DNA from: Umbelopsis isabellina
Taxonomy: Eukaryota; Mucoromycota; Umbelopsidomycetes; Umbelopsidales; Umbelopsidaceae
Reading direction: 5' to 3'
Length of the DNA stretch: 64,000 nucleotides
Assembly: GCA_016758905.1 (NCBI GenBank)
Contig: JAEPQZ010000021.1
Span: forward strand, 124,001-188,000
The first letter of the stretch is position 1. Every line of letters begins with the position of its first letter. Under the pieces are notes generated by a model. That model saw nothing but the letters and a program-made list of their open reading frames with translations, did no database searches and was not told the DNA's origin. The position numbers and the translations under genes were made by a program. This document shows, one piece after another, positions 16,189 through 24,975 of the stretch.

Positions 16189-16198
16189 TCTCGCGAGA
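16189..16198. promoter_or_regulatory. Perfect TCTCGCGAGA palindrome
   Basis: A 10-bp perfect palindrome lies 88 bp upstream of the uL16m ATG inside the bidirectional promoter shared with DOP1. The same element marks housekeeping promoters in animals, where BANP binds it. Its reader in this fungus is unknown. Confidence 0.5.
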
Positions 16199-16285
16199 GT
16201 CACAATCTGAAGTTTTCCAAGCCACTCAAATTTTCATCCCTACAACCAAGCATCTTTGTGTCATTCAACAACAAATCCCCCAATC

Positions 16286-16945
16286 ATGTTGAGCATGCCA
16301 AACGGTCTTTTCTCTACTTTGCGGGTAGTAACACAGACCGCCAAATCTACATTTGCTCGGCCATCTATAACTAACAACATTGGCTTAAACCGAACATTGG
16401 CGCCTTTGGTAGCTACTCGTTTCCGATCCAATCTTGCACCACGCCGTACGAAATACCGCAAGGCACAAAAGGGAAAGGTCCCACTGCCTATCGGCGGGTC
16501 AACAAAGGGAACCACAGTTGAATTTGGAGACTTTGGTTTGCGAGTGAAGGAAGGCGCTCGTCTGTCGGCCAAGCAAATTACCGCGGCCTATGATACCATT
16601 CGTCGCAAAATCAAACCTGTCAAGGGCTCACAAATCTGGATGCGTGTATTTCCCGATATCCCAGTTTCCAGCAAAGGAAACGAAGTTCGTATGGGTAAGG
16701 GAAAAGGTTCCAACGATTATTGGGCATGCCGAGTGGCCTTGAACCGAGTTGTTTTCGAGATCGCTGGTATGCGCAAGGAAATCGCCAAAGAAGCCTTGCG
16801 ACTGGCAAGTGATAAACTTCCTGTCAAGACCGAGTTCATTGAACGCAATGCAAAGCCTGTTATTGGTGCCGGCATTACTACCCCTGTCCCACCAAGACTA
16901 CAGACACCAACTGCACAATCTCCATCGCAACCACCTTCAGCGTAA
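16286..16945 (+). CDS. MRPL16: Mitochondrial large-subunit ribosomal protein uL16m
   Basis: Intronless, 219 aa. Structural protein of the mitochondrial 54S subunit near the peptidyl-transferase and tRNA sites. Residues 1-45 form a basic, Ser/Thr-rich mitochondrial targeting leader. The L16 core starts at APRRTKYRKAQKGK, the bacterial uL16 N-terminal signature, followed by GLRVKEGARLSAKQI, RKIKPVKGSQIWMRVFPD, EVRMGKGKGSNDYWACRV and AGMRKEIAKEALRLASDKLP. A short Pro/Thr/Ser-rich extension ends the protein. I chose the ATG at 16286; a TTG ten codons upstream is in frame but is not a plausible start. A likely poly(A) signal AATAAA lies at 17097. Confidence 0.95.
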   Translation: MLSMPNGLFSTLRVVTQTAKSTFARPSITNNIGLNRTLAPLVATRFRSNLAPRRTKYRKAQKGKVPLPIGGSTKGTTVEFGDFGLRVKEGARLSAKQITAAYDTIRRKIKPVKGSQIWMRVFPDIPVSSKGNEVRMGKGKGSNDYWACRVALNRVVFEIAGMRKEIAKEALRLASDKLPVKTEFIERNAKPVIGAGITTPVPPRLQTPTAQSPSQPPSA

Positions 16946-17251
16946 GCCCCACCGAGTTCATTTTACGCCCGTCAAAAAATGGCTATTCAATCCAAAATCA
17001 TGAGGAAAAAAAAAACAACAAACATAACTGGAGATACTCTCTCATTGTAATTTATATAGAACACATCGTTTATACAATTTAGAAGCTACTTTTTGCAATA
17101 AAGAGCATCTTTTTCTTTTTTTTTTTTTTCAAAGGCACAGAATTTAGCTACAAATTTGATCATTCATTGGCTGACATATGCTACCATTATAAGGCGAAGC
17201 GGAGATACCACAGGCTAACTCACTTACTTGGACAAAGTTTGCTTAATCATA
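16946..17251. other. Intergenic: uL16m 3' UTR and Pin1 promoter
   Basis: This 306-bp spacer between two plus-strand genes holds AATAAA at 17097-17102 and a long T run (17107-17129) just after it. No ORF of note. Confidence 0.55.
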
Positions 17252-17655
17252 ATGGTAAGCGTTTATTTGATGTTAAGACAATCGTGCAGCGCATAAGTGT
17301 AGTGGACGCAAGTAGTGTGAAGTTAAGGCTTGCTGTGATGACGGAAAAGATCATATAGCTTGAGGCCTTTTGATCTGTCAAGATTCACACGTTGCATGGA
17401 TCTAAATCAATTTGTAATCCACCAAACTGAGGCTTTACTCCTTGGCTAATATCCCAAAAACTCTCATAGGAACTACCTGCCAACTGGGAAATCCGACACT
17501 CACGCACATATGGCAAAGATTATTATTTTAATACACTGACCAAGGAAAGCCGGTGGGACGCCCCACCTGCGGGCGACAATGAGCGCGTTAGAGCCAGTCA
17601 CTTGTTAGTCAAGCACAAAGATTCCCGACGCCCTAGTTCGTGGAAAGAGGTATGT

Positions 17656-17691
<36 letters not shown>

Positions 17692-18029
17692 CCAAAAATA
17701 ATATAGGTGGTGGTGATACATTTGATATGGCGGCTAAGTTTGGGATCCTTTTCCCCACATAGGAAAATATCACACGTACTAAGGATGAGGCGCTCAGCAT
17801 CATCCAAGACTACCAGACCAAAATTCAGTCTGGAGAAGATACCCTCTCTGCCTTAGCCACTAATAACTCTGATTGCTCCAGTGCCAAGCGTGGTGGGGAT
17901 TTGGGATACTTTGAACGCGGACAAATGCAAAAACCTTTTGAAGAAGCCGCGTTTGCTCTCAAAGTTGGCGAACTGTCTGAACCTGTATGGACCGACAGTG
18001 GCTGTCATCTTATTTTGAGAACAGCATAA
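17252..18029 (+). CDS. ESS1: Pin1/Ess1 phospho-Ser/Thr-Pro peptidyl-prolyl isomerase (WW + parvulin)
   Basis: Isomerises pSer/pThr-Pro bonds, notably in the RNA polymerase II CTD. Three exons fit: 17252-17254 (the ATG alone, followed by GTAAGC), 17470-17649 and 17763-18029, giving 149 aa (human Pin1 has 163). Exon 2 carries the WW domain ([30 protein letters not shown]) and the start of the parvulin domain ([19 protein letters not shown]). Exon 3 supplies [15 protein letters not shown] with the catalytic Cys, then [20 protein letters not shown] and [14 protein letters not shown]. The basic phosphate-binding loop ([11 protein letters not shown]) is intact. The single-codon first exon rests on the splice motif and on the absence of another in-frame ATG. 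Intron 2 contains a (CA)16 repeat. AATAAA follows the stop. Confidence 0.9.
17657..17688 (+). repeat. (CA)16 microsatellite in Pin1 intron 2
   Basis: A 32-bp perfect CA dinucleotide run starts 7 bp after the intron's GTATGT donor. It is likely length-polymorphic and close enough to the 5' splice site to influence splicing. Confidence 0.95.
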
Positions 18030-19804
18030 AATAAAAGCTCAAAAGGCTTTGCTTTTTTAGAAAAATAAATATGGCAATTTGCCAAATGTTGTCCATATAT
18101 GATGGGGGGTTCTATCAGATTCTCTCTCTTACAAAAACAGCAGGCAAATCTTACCGAGCACGAGATTTCTTGTGCCTATAAACTTTGCTGGGGTTCCTCT
18201 CATTTTTGTTTTTTTACGCACCCATCTTACTGGATAAAGAACAATACGGGAGCGTCTATAAAAGTCCATTTCCGGAAACGGCCAAGTGCTGGTACTCCCA
18301 ATGCTGTTGTTTCGCCATTGGCGATCGTTTGTGGGTCCCAAGGCACTGAGGCAAAAATGATGCTCCACGCGTTCTAATTTAGTAGTCGGATCATGGGTCT
18401 GTCGTTCCTGTATAGGAAAAAGCTGGTGTGAATAATGTACAGCTAGAGATGCTTTCTAGCCACATGAACGATATAAGTGTGTGAATTCAAATATTTTCTC
18501 AAACAAGGGGTGCAGGTGTAAAACTATCTAAAAAATCGATCAACCATCTAGGTGGACTATTATGTCGGGTGCGTGCATTTTGGTGACTAAACTTTAAAAA
18601 AAAAACCGTTGTCTTGGATGTATTATTGTTGGCTGAGCCTTCACAAATGTGCTATTCAAGATGTAACATTTCAGTTGTGGCGCTTGACGAATCCAGAACC
18701 GCGGCCGCACGGCTCCCTTTTATGGTGCGAGGGCGAATGCTTGGTACGTAAACTTATCAGCCATCGATTCTGGTACTGGACCTAGGCAGTTAGGCAATTA
18801 TACTTTTAAGAACAAATTTATGCAAAGCGTTCCACCACCAGGGCAAAACATAGTGCCTCTTCGGCTTGCTTTTGTTTGGTCTTGTAATCATTGGAACCAG
18901 TTTTTAAGCCCTCGATGAGTTACACGACCATAATGCCTTCCTAGTTACACATATTGGGTCAAAAGATTTTGCCCATGATCGGGAAATGGAGTATTCTAGG
19001 CAAAGCTTGGCTCTGACCAGCCATGGCTGGGACCATTTTTGTACCGGGGGGACAGGTTAGATTGCCCAAAGAAACGAGGGGAAACCCATGGATTGAGATC
19101 GAGCGTTCTTAGAGTTGCGATAAAACGGGCGATCCAGAAGAACCCAAAAAATTATAACCGATTTGTAACTGTTGTTTACAAAACGCACGACCATGCATCA
19201 CTTTTGTAATATGGAAAAATAACATTTTTTTTATATAGCAAAAAAACTAAAAAAGCTTCAGTAAAATAACATAGAGAACGAGAGTAGGATGACTTTTTTT
19301 GGTCCTATTACACTTTAAGGGGTGGTGCTCGTTTCAAACCAAAATATGGTACATGAGAAAAATGAATAATAGCCGCAAGCAGATGCTTGTGCGAAACTAT
19401 ATGGCAAAAAAAGAAATGGAGAGAGATAAAAAAAAATACATGAAAAAAAGTTACATGTGGTGGTTGCAAGATGTGTAAATAAGTAGCAAAATGGGGTTTT
19501 GATTGATGTCGCAAAAGTGTGCAGGAAGTCTTCAAGAGCAATTCGACCACATAGCATTGCGATCAATCTAATTGTGCTTTTTCTTGACTAGCTGAGGAAA
19601 GATATGAGTCGAGCCTTTTTTCCAATCAGTCATGTCCAGAAATTGCAGTAATATCAGGCTTTTTTTTTTGGTTTTCATTTTGATGTTGGATAGTAAATTC
19701 CAAGTTTTCTTTTTGGGGGTTGGTTAAGTAACGTGTCAGTTGTCTTTGGCTTGGGTTTGCGTACGCTTAGCAGCATATTTGACACAGCCTTTCACACACC
19801 ACAT
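18030..19804. other. Convergent intergenic spacer, Pin1 / bHLH
   Basis: About 1.8 kb without a supported gene. The left end holds the Pin1 poly(A) signals (AATAAA near 18031 and 18064). The right end should be the bHLH 3' UTR. Short ORFs around 18099-18377 and 19308-19566 match nothing I recognise and overlap one another on both strands. No repeats or RNA genes are recognised. Confidence 0.5.
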
Positions 19805-20940
19805 TTATGGTGTGTGTTGGCCATATTCGTTCATAGCGAATGGATTTCCAAATGGATGGCTAAGATCCAGAGCGGTACTTGAAAGATTGAAACTTGATTT
19901 TCGGCTCAAAGAACCAGTATCTTCTGTTTTCAGGTTACCGAGGTCCAAGTCATCTTGTTGTGAGTTGCAGTCATCTTCGCTTCCTGGACTTGATGGGCTA
20001 AGTTTTGTCAAAGTTGCATCAGGGAAAGTGTTGGCTCCAAAGAGCATATAGTTATCTTGCATAGAGAAAGTATTGGCTGTGGCCCAGGGCGCGGTATGTG
20101 GAATATCACTTGCTTCGTCCATCCAAGATCCAGCATGTGAGATAGAGGGCTCAGGACTGTTTGGTTGACTAGCCGAACCAAGTCTTGAACGGAGTTTGCT
20201 GTTTTGTTCTCGAAGACGTTGAATCTCTGTTTGATATTTCTCTTCTTGTATTATAGTTCGCTTAACTACAAATTGGAAAGTGGGGGTGATTAGTAGGTGA
20301 AAAAAAAAAATTTTTTTTTAGGTGTTCTGTTCTGAGGGTATCTAATACGCTCTACTTGTAACGTGAAAGAAAGGGTATAGAAAACTCACCGAAATCGAGT
20401 GTTCGTTCTATGATGGTGCCTTTTGATGGACGTCTATCGTTTTGAAGATTTGGAAGAGAATGAGCCAATTCTTGGAACTTGGTATTGAGAGATTCTCGGC
20501 GAGCACGTTCAATAGCATTATGCTCAGCACGACGGTCAGCCTTGGAGGACATCTTACGGCCATTGGAGCTACCAGGACTACCAGGGTTCATAGGTGGTGA
20601 TGTCTGTTGCTGTTGGAAGACTATGATGATATAAAAGGTTAGACATGTCCAGGATGGCCACACGACAGGTACACTGGTTTTAAAATGTAAAATACATACG
20701 CTCATGGTTTTGGCGTTGAAGTTCAAGTTGAGCGGCGCGTTGACGTTGCAGAGATATTTGTTGTTGCTGTTGTAACTGTTGTATGAATTGTTGGGGAGTT
20801 TGAGGTACTTGAGGTCTGTGCGAGTTGCCTCCTTGGACTGCGAAAAAGGGATAACCGGCATATGAGGAGGCTGATGTTTGGGGAACAAACGGAGGATTGT
20901 AAGCACCGAAATTTGAAGTTGGCATAGAGTGATTGGACAT
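19805..20940 (-). CDS. Gln-rich bHLH transcription factor
   Basis: Nuclear DNA-binding regulator, 310 aa from three exons (20940-20700, 20620-20390, 20265-19805). The N-terminus is rich in Ser, Pro and Gln (FIQQLQQQQQISLQRQ), typical of an activation region. The bHLH lies around residues 105-160: basic region ADRRAEHNAIERARRESLN, then FQELAHSLPNLQ, a loop, and GTIIERTLDFVKRTI. The His-Glu-Arg triad in the basic region predicts CACGTG (class B) E-box binding. A short leucine-zipper-like heptad (EIQRLREQNSKLRSRL) follows, then an acidic, Ser-rich C-terminus ending in YGQHTP. An upstream ATG at 21180 is in frame if a 172-nt intron is retained and becomes a 21-codon uORF if it is spliced. Confidence 0.88.
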
Positions 20941-20951
20941 GACTAGTAATT

Positions 20952-21180
20952 CTGTAAGAGAAGAAAAGAAATGATCATGGGGGAGAAAAGTTATGAAATA
21001 AAAAAGTGCTGCGCTTTTAAACAGTTTGTCCAGTGTAATCAAGTGACTTGATGCCTTTCTCCTCAAGTCTATATCCGAAATTTCCTGTTTGTTGTTAACC
21101 TGCTGCTTAACCTTGCTACTAACCTGCGGAACGGAGGTGCTACAGTTCCAGGGGGTAGTGTTGTTCTGATTGGCTTGCAT
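20952..21180 (-). promoter_or_regulatory. uORF and 5'-leader intron of the bHLH gene
   Basis: An ATG at 21180-21178 opens 19 codons up to CAG|GTTAGT. A candidate intron (21123-20952) ends in TTCTCTTACAG. Spliced, the uORF ends Asn-Tyr-stop with only two bases between its TAG and the main ATG. Unspliced, the same ATG reads in frame into the bHLH protein and adds 80 residues. Both readings come directly from the sequence; which is used is unknown. Confidence 0.45.
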
Positions 21181-21763
21181 CTTTATATGGGCACTAAGAA
21201 AGAGAGGCGTGGGGCTTGGATGTCAGGTCATTATAGCAGTAAAGAGATCGTGCATGTCTATCACCCCGGTTTCAGTCTTATTAGTATCTTCTCTCTGTCA
21301 CTCTCTCTATGTCTTTATTTCGCGTTTCTTAACTACGAAATTTTCGTGATAGTTCATCATGCATCTTTAATCTCAGTGAGTTCACCGTTTTGACCCAAAA
21401 AGGGCATTCCGCTGGGACTTTGTGCGAGTAGGGGTGCTTTAAGCTCGGACCGTTCCGCCTTTTGCAAAGGACCTGCAGCTGAATATCTATTTGAGGTAGT
21501 GGTGGTCAACATCCCCATGACTTTTTAGTTAATACTGTATCACCAATCAGCTTAAATCTCTCAAGCATCCGGTTTTAAGTACAAAATTTGGATTGGTAAC
21601 ATTGGGCTGAGATTAAGCCCTATCGGTTCCACTCAGAGTTAATTGGCGTCTGACTCTTCTCAGCCAAGTAAAACCATCATCGTTGATCCCTTCCATGTCT
21701 GTCATGGGGTTTGTTGCCTCACATTATTTAGAGTGAAGGAAAAATATTCCCTCAGGGCACAGA

Positions 21764-21771
21764 TGACGTCA
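21764..21771. promoter_or_regulatory. CRE-like palindrome TGACGTCA
   Basis: A perfect 8-bp cAMP-response/ATF-type palindrome lies about 590 bp upstream of the bHLH leader ATG. bZIP factors of the Atf1/CREB class bind it; regulation of the bHLH gene is inference. Confidence 0.4.
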
Positions 21772-22148
21772 AGAATCTAGGTTTTGGTGCATTTAGAACA
21801 AATTTTCCCAAATGGCTTAAGCAATGTCTTGTTTGATGATTATTATTTTTTTAATTGCTCTGAATCCTGTGCCTGCCAATTTGATTCCGATGCTCTGAGA
21901 GCGATTGAAGTTTTGACAAGCTCGGAACATGTCCGCGCAATAACGTTTGTCGATTTAGACTCCTTTTGAATACTTGTTGGTCAAAGCTGTTATTTGAGAA
22001 ACTAGAACATTACACAAAGCTCAAGCCAACACGCTGTTGTGCAGAATTGCTAAATCTCTTTAAAAGGTGTATCCGTCACGCTGATCCTTCACTTATATAG
22101 CCAATATCCGTCTTAAGACAGATCGAACAGATCGGTCAACCTTTCAAC

Positions 22149-22367
22149 ATGGGAAAGACGCGCCGCCATTGGTCTCTCCAGCTAACCAGCCCAATTACCG
22201 CGACCAACCATTTTGCAATCATAAAGTGGTGTTATCAAATTCTATTTTTACTCGCTTTCCATGCTGGTACCTTATCGGTTGTGGGAGCCTGGTCGTTATT
22301 ATACCCAGCTAAACTGGTTCGATCCCGTACATTATGTACGATGCATCAACGAAATATCAAGATTTGA
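22149..22367 (+). CDS. Unrecognised small ORF, possible one-pass membrane protein
   Basis: A 72-codon ATG ORF, 55 bp downstream of a TATATAG at 22094. It encodes a basic N-terminus (MGKTRRHWS) and one hydrophobic stretch at about residues 27-52 (WCYQILFLLAFHAGTLSVVG), then a basic tail. A second ATG ORF in another frame (22261-22473, 70 codons) overlaps it and is rich in Tyr, Trp and Phe, so only one, or neither, can be real. No family recognised. It may be a gene remnant or chance. Confidence 0.22.
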   Translation: MGKTRRHWSLQLTSPITATNHFAIIKWCYQILFLLAFHAGTLSVVGAWSLLYPAKLVRSRTLCTMHQRNIKI

Positions 22368-22964
22368 TTACCGCGCTGTGAGCAAAGATGATTCATACCG
22401 ATATACCTTGGCATCCGCTAAATCCGAAGTACCCTGTTATGTGTTCAAGTGGACCATGCTTTTTTTTTATTAGCCACACCACACCATGCTATATGAACGT
22501 TTTGGGTTATAAGCAGGTTTTTCCCGATGATTGTGCGTTATTATTATGATGATGAATTTGTCAGTGATGTGTTATTTTACGATCTTTTTATTAGATGTTT
22601 TTTTAATCAGATCTGATGATGGTGCGTAGGGAAAAGAACACGAAAATGGTATTACGAATCAAAGTTGTCAGTCATTCAACCGCACGCGATGAAAGTTTGA
22701 CATCCTTATACGCAGCAGCCGGAAATTGAAAACGTACACTGAAGATTTTTAAAAAGAAAAGCAACAGATTATTTACAAAAAAAAACCAGAGAAAACAGAA
22801 TGTGAATTATGGGAAAAGGAATGGAAATGAGTCCAGGTTGTTGTTTTTTTTTGTTCTTTGCGTGTTCTGGATGAAATGAAATTAGGTCAAAGCAAGCAGA
22901 AGGGGGAATATAAACAGTCCAGTTGTATGACAGTATGCTAAGAGAGGGTTTGCGGTGTGGATGT

Positions 22965-23861
22965 TTACAGATATGTGGTCATGAAACCTGCAAAGTTCTT
23001 GCTGGAGCTCTTGTCCTTGTTGGTATGACGATGGATGCGAATATGTTGGTTGAGATTATCTGATCGTGAGAAGCGCTTGTCACAACCTTCATATGGACAG
23101 ACAAATGGTTTTTCCAACGTATGAATGGATCGTACGTGTCTCTTGAGATGCTCAGATCGCTTGAAGACCTTGCCACAGTTATTATGGATGCATGTAAACA
23201 TTTTAGAGGGTTGTGCAAGGTGGGCAGGGTTATTGGACACACGTCTTCCGCGAGACCGAGTCGACTTGGATTTGGATTGCTTGACAGGTGGTTGTTGCAT
23301 CATTTGTGATTGCATATAATAAATCTCAGGCATAGACGGTGATACGGGGGTCATTGGTCGAGATGAATTGGTGGATGAGAGTGAAGAAACACTTCCATTA
23401 CGAGACAGGGCCTTGGTGTCTGGGTATCCACAATCCACATAATCACAAGGAGTCATAGCAGCTGCAGTTACAGCTGGGTGGCAAATGTCCAATGGAGACT
23501 GCATCATATAGGAGTAAGGGTCTTGTACTGTGGCCATAGCGTCCATGACAAAGCTGTTTCGTCTTGACAATGGATGGCAATCATCATAATCAACTGTAGT
23601 AGCAGGAGAGTCCGGGTGTTGCTCATAGTCTGATAAGCTGGGAGTATCGCAACCACGACCTGACAACAAATCTGCATAGCTAAACCTTCGTGGTTGTTTG
23701 TAAGAAGGTACTTGGTCAAAAGCTCTAGGAGCAGCAGTGGTGGGGTTATAATCGGCAAATGGTTGCTGACGATAGATGTCAAAAGACATTTCAGGCTGAA
23801 CTGGATGGAGAGGTGAGTACATGGTTTTTGCTAAGTGCTGTCCAAAAAAAGAGTCAGTCAT
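22965..23861 (-). CDS. Msn2/Msn4-like C2H2 zinc-finger transcription factor
   Basis: Predicted stress-type transcription factor, 298 aa in one exon. Two tandem C2H2 fingers lie near the C-terminus: [21 protein letters not shown] and [21 protein letters not shown]. The recognition helices RSEHLKRH and RSDNLNQH are those of Msn2/4 and Seb1-type factors, which bind STRE (AGGGG) sites. The long N-terminal region is low complexity, rich in Ser, Pro and Tyr, with an [11 protein letters not shown] motif and Arg-rich NLS-like patches ([11 protein letters not shown]). The start is the first ATG ([10 protein letters not shown]); the leader ahead of it holds a 20-base homopolymer. Target sites are predicted from the helix residues only. 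Confidence 0.88.
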   Translation of the reverse strand: MTDSFFGQHLAKTMYSPLHPVQPEMSFDIYRQQPFADYNPTTAAPRAFDQVPSYKQPRRFSYADLLSGRGCDTPSLSDYEQHPDSPATTVDYDDCHPLSRRNSFVMDAMATVQDPYSYMMQSPLDICHPAVTAAAMTPCDYVDCGYPDTKALSRNGSVSSLSSTNSSRPMTPVSPSMPEIYYMQSQMMQQPPVKQSKSKSTRSRGRRVSNNPAHLAQPSKMFTCIHNNCGKVFKRSEHLKRHVRSIHTLEKPFVCPYEGCDKRFSRSDNLNQHIRIHRHTNKDKSSSKNFAGFMTTYL

Positions 23862-24937
23862 GTCCAAAAAGGAGATGTGTAAAAAAAAAAAAAAAAAAAA
23901 GAGTGGTGAGCTTACCGACAACAAGTGATTTTAGTTTCTATAGACGAAAAATAATAAATGATCAAATAGCTCTAATCAACAACAGTTTTGTATACTGAAG
24001 GAGGAGTGTTTGTAATGTGAAAGAGTGAGAGAGAGAGATAGATGGCTTGCACAGTGAGCTTTGTAACAATAAAGTCGTTGAGCTATAGAGCCTAGCGAAA
24101 AGGGAGAAAAGAAATATATGAAATAGAAAGAAGTTAAACAAAAAACCGTCAGCTTTTTATTTGCTTTCACCTCTCACAAAGATAAAAAAAATTCACAAAA
24201 ACGTTTTAGCTAAGTGTAGCCAACGCATGGTGTTTAAACTGGTATGACTTTTCCCATTTTGCATCGTGTGAATCAGCCGACGATCACTTTCCAATTGATC
24301 TCTTCAGTTATAAGCCCTCTTTCCCTTCTAAATTCCTCCCCCCCCCCCAAAAAACGAGTATTATCTGCTACTGCTTTTTCTAATTGTTGATCATTATCCT
24401 TATCTTTCAACTATGCATCTCGAAGATCAACTACCACGCCATACACTTAAAAAGCCAACGATGTACCGATTTTTTTGAGATATAGATAGATTACGCTATA
24501 CACCAGCTAAAATTGCAAAGACACATGGCCAGTGTTTCTATCCTTGAATGAGACCATGTTCTCAACGTGGCCGTGGCCAGTGCTTGAAAGAATAGACTGT
24601 CAATGACTTGTTAAGTCGAACACGAGACACAGGTGATTTAGATGACTATAGAAGCAATTTAGATAAATAAAGCAAGTGAACATGAATTAGCAGGATTATT
24701 ATTTGCCTATGTCACGAGCTGCTAAGACTAAAAGGACAAACTGTTTATAACTGCAACTTTTTAGCCTGTCATCCAAGTGTTCAATAACCATCTGTTTATC
24801 ATCCTAATTCAGTTGCAGCTGCATGATACGATATTGTGGTTTTATATATATATATATATTTTAATGGGTCCTTGCAGTTGGAATACTTGTTGCAAACTGG
24901 TAAAAATAATACATAGCATGCTAATCATGCAGTTTAA

Positions 24938-24972
<35 letters not shown>

Positions 24973-24975
24973 GGC
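23862..24975. other. Intergenic: C2H2 promoter and LMBD1 3' flank
   Basis: About 1.1 kb with low-complexity DNA: an A20 run (23881-23900) on the plus strand close to the C2H2 start, a GA-rich patch near 24030, a C9-10 run near 24345 and two TA repeats near the LMBD1 stop. No gene is seen. Confidence 0.5.
24942..24969. repeat. (TA)n microsatellite downstream of LMBD1
   Basis: A 28-bp alternating TA run ends seven bases before the LMBD1 stop codon on the minus strand, so it sits at the start of the 3' UTR. A second, shorter run lies at 24843-24859. Confidence 0.9.

Larger units (their letters stand above)
15862..16285. promoter_or_regulatory. Bidirectional promoter DOP1 (-) / uL16m (+)
   Basis: The 424-bp head-to-head spacer holds a GAGGC-rich patch near DOP1, a CACGTG box and a TCTCGCGAGA palindrome. 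No obvious TATA box sits close to either start, which fits housekeeping promoters. Confidence 0.6.
20941..22964. other. Intergenic spacer, bHLH promoter to C2H2 3' flank
   Basis: About 2 kb between two minus-strand genes. It holds the bHLH leader, a pyrimidine-rich tract near 21290, a CRE-like site and two overlapping small ORFs near 22.1-22.5 kb. The rest is AT-rich with no recognisable content. Confidence 0.5.

Noticed and set aside
16256-16285. Upstream TTG start for uL16m
   Set aside because: TTG is not a plausible start in a nuclear fungal gene when an ATG follows ten codons later with a good targeting leader.
18099-18377. Overlapping plus- and minus-strand ORFs downstream of Pin1
   Set aside because: Both strands open over the same DNA, no motif, no codon-use signal; likely chance.
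22310-22330. GGTTCGATCCCG resembling a tRNA B-box
   Set aside because: No A-box at the right distance and no cloverleaf could be drawn around it.
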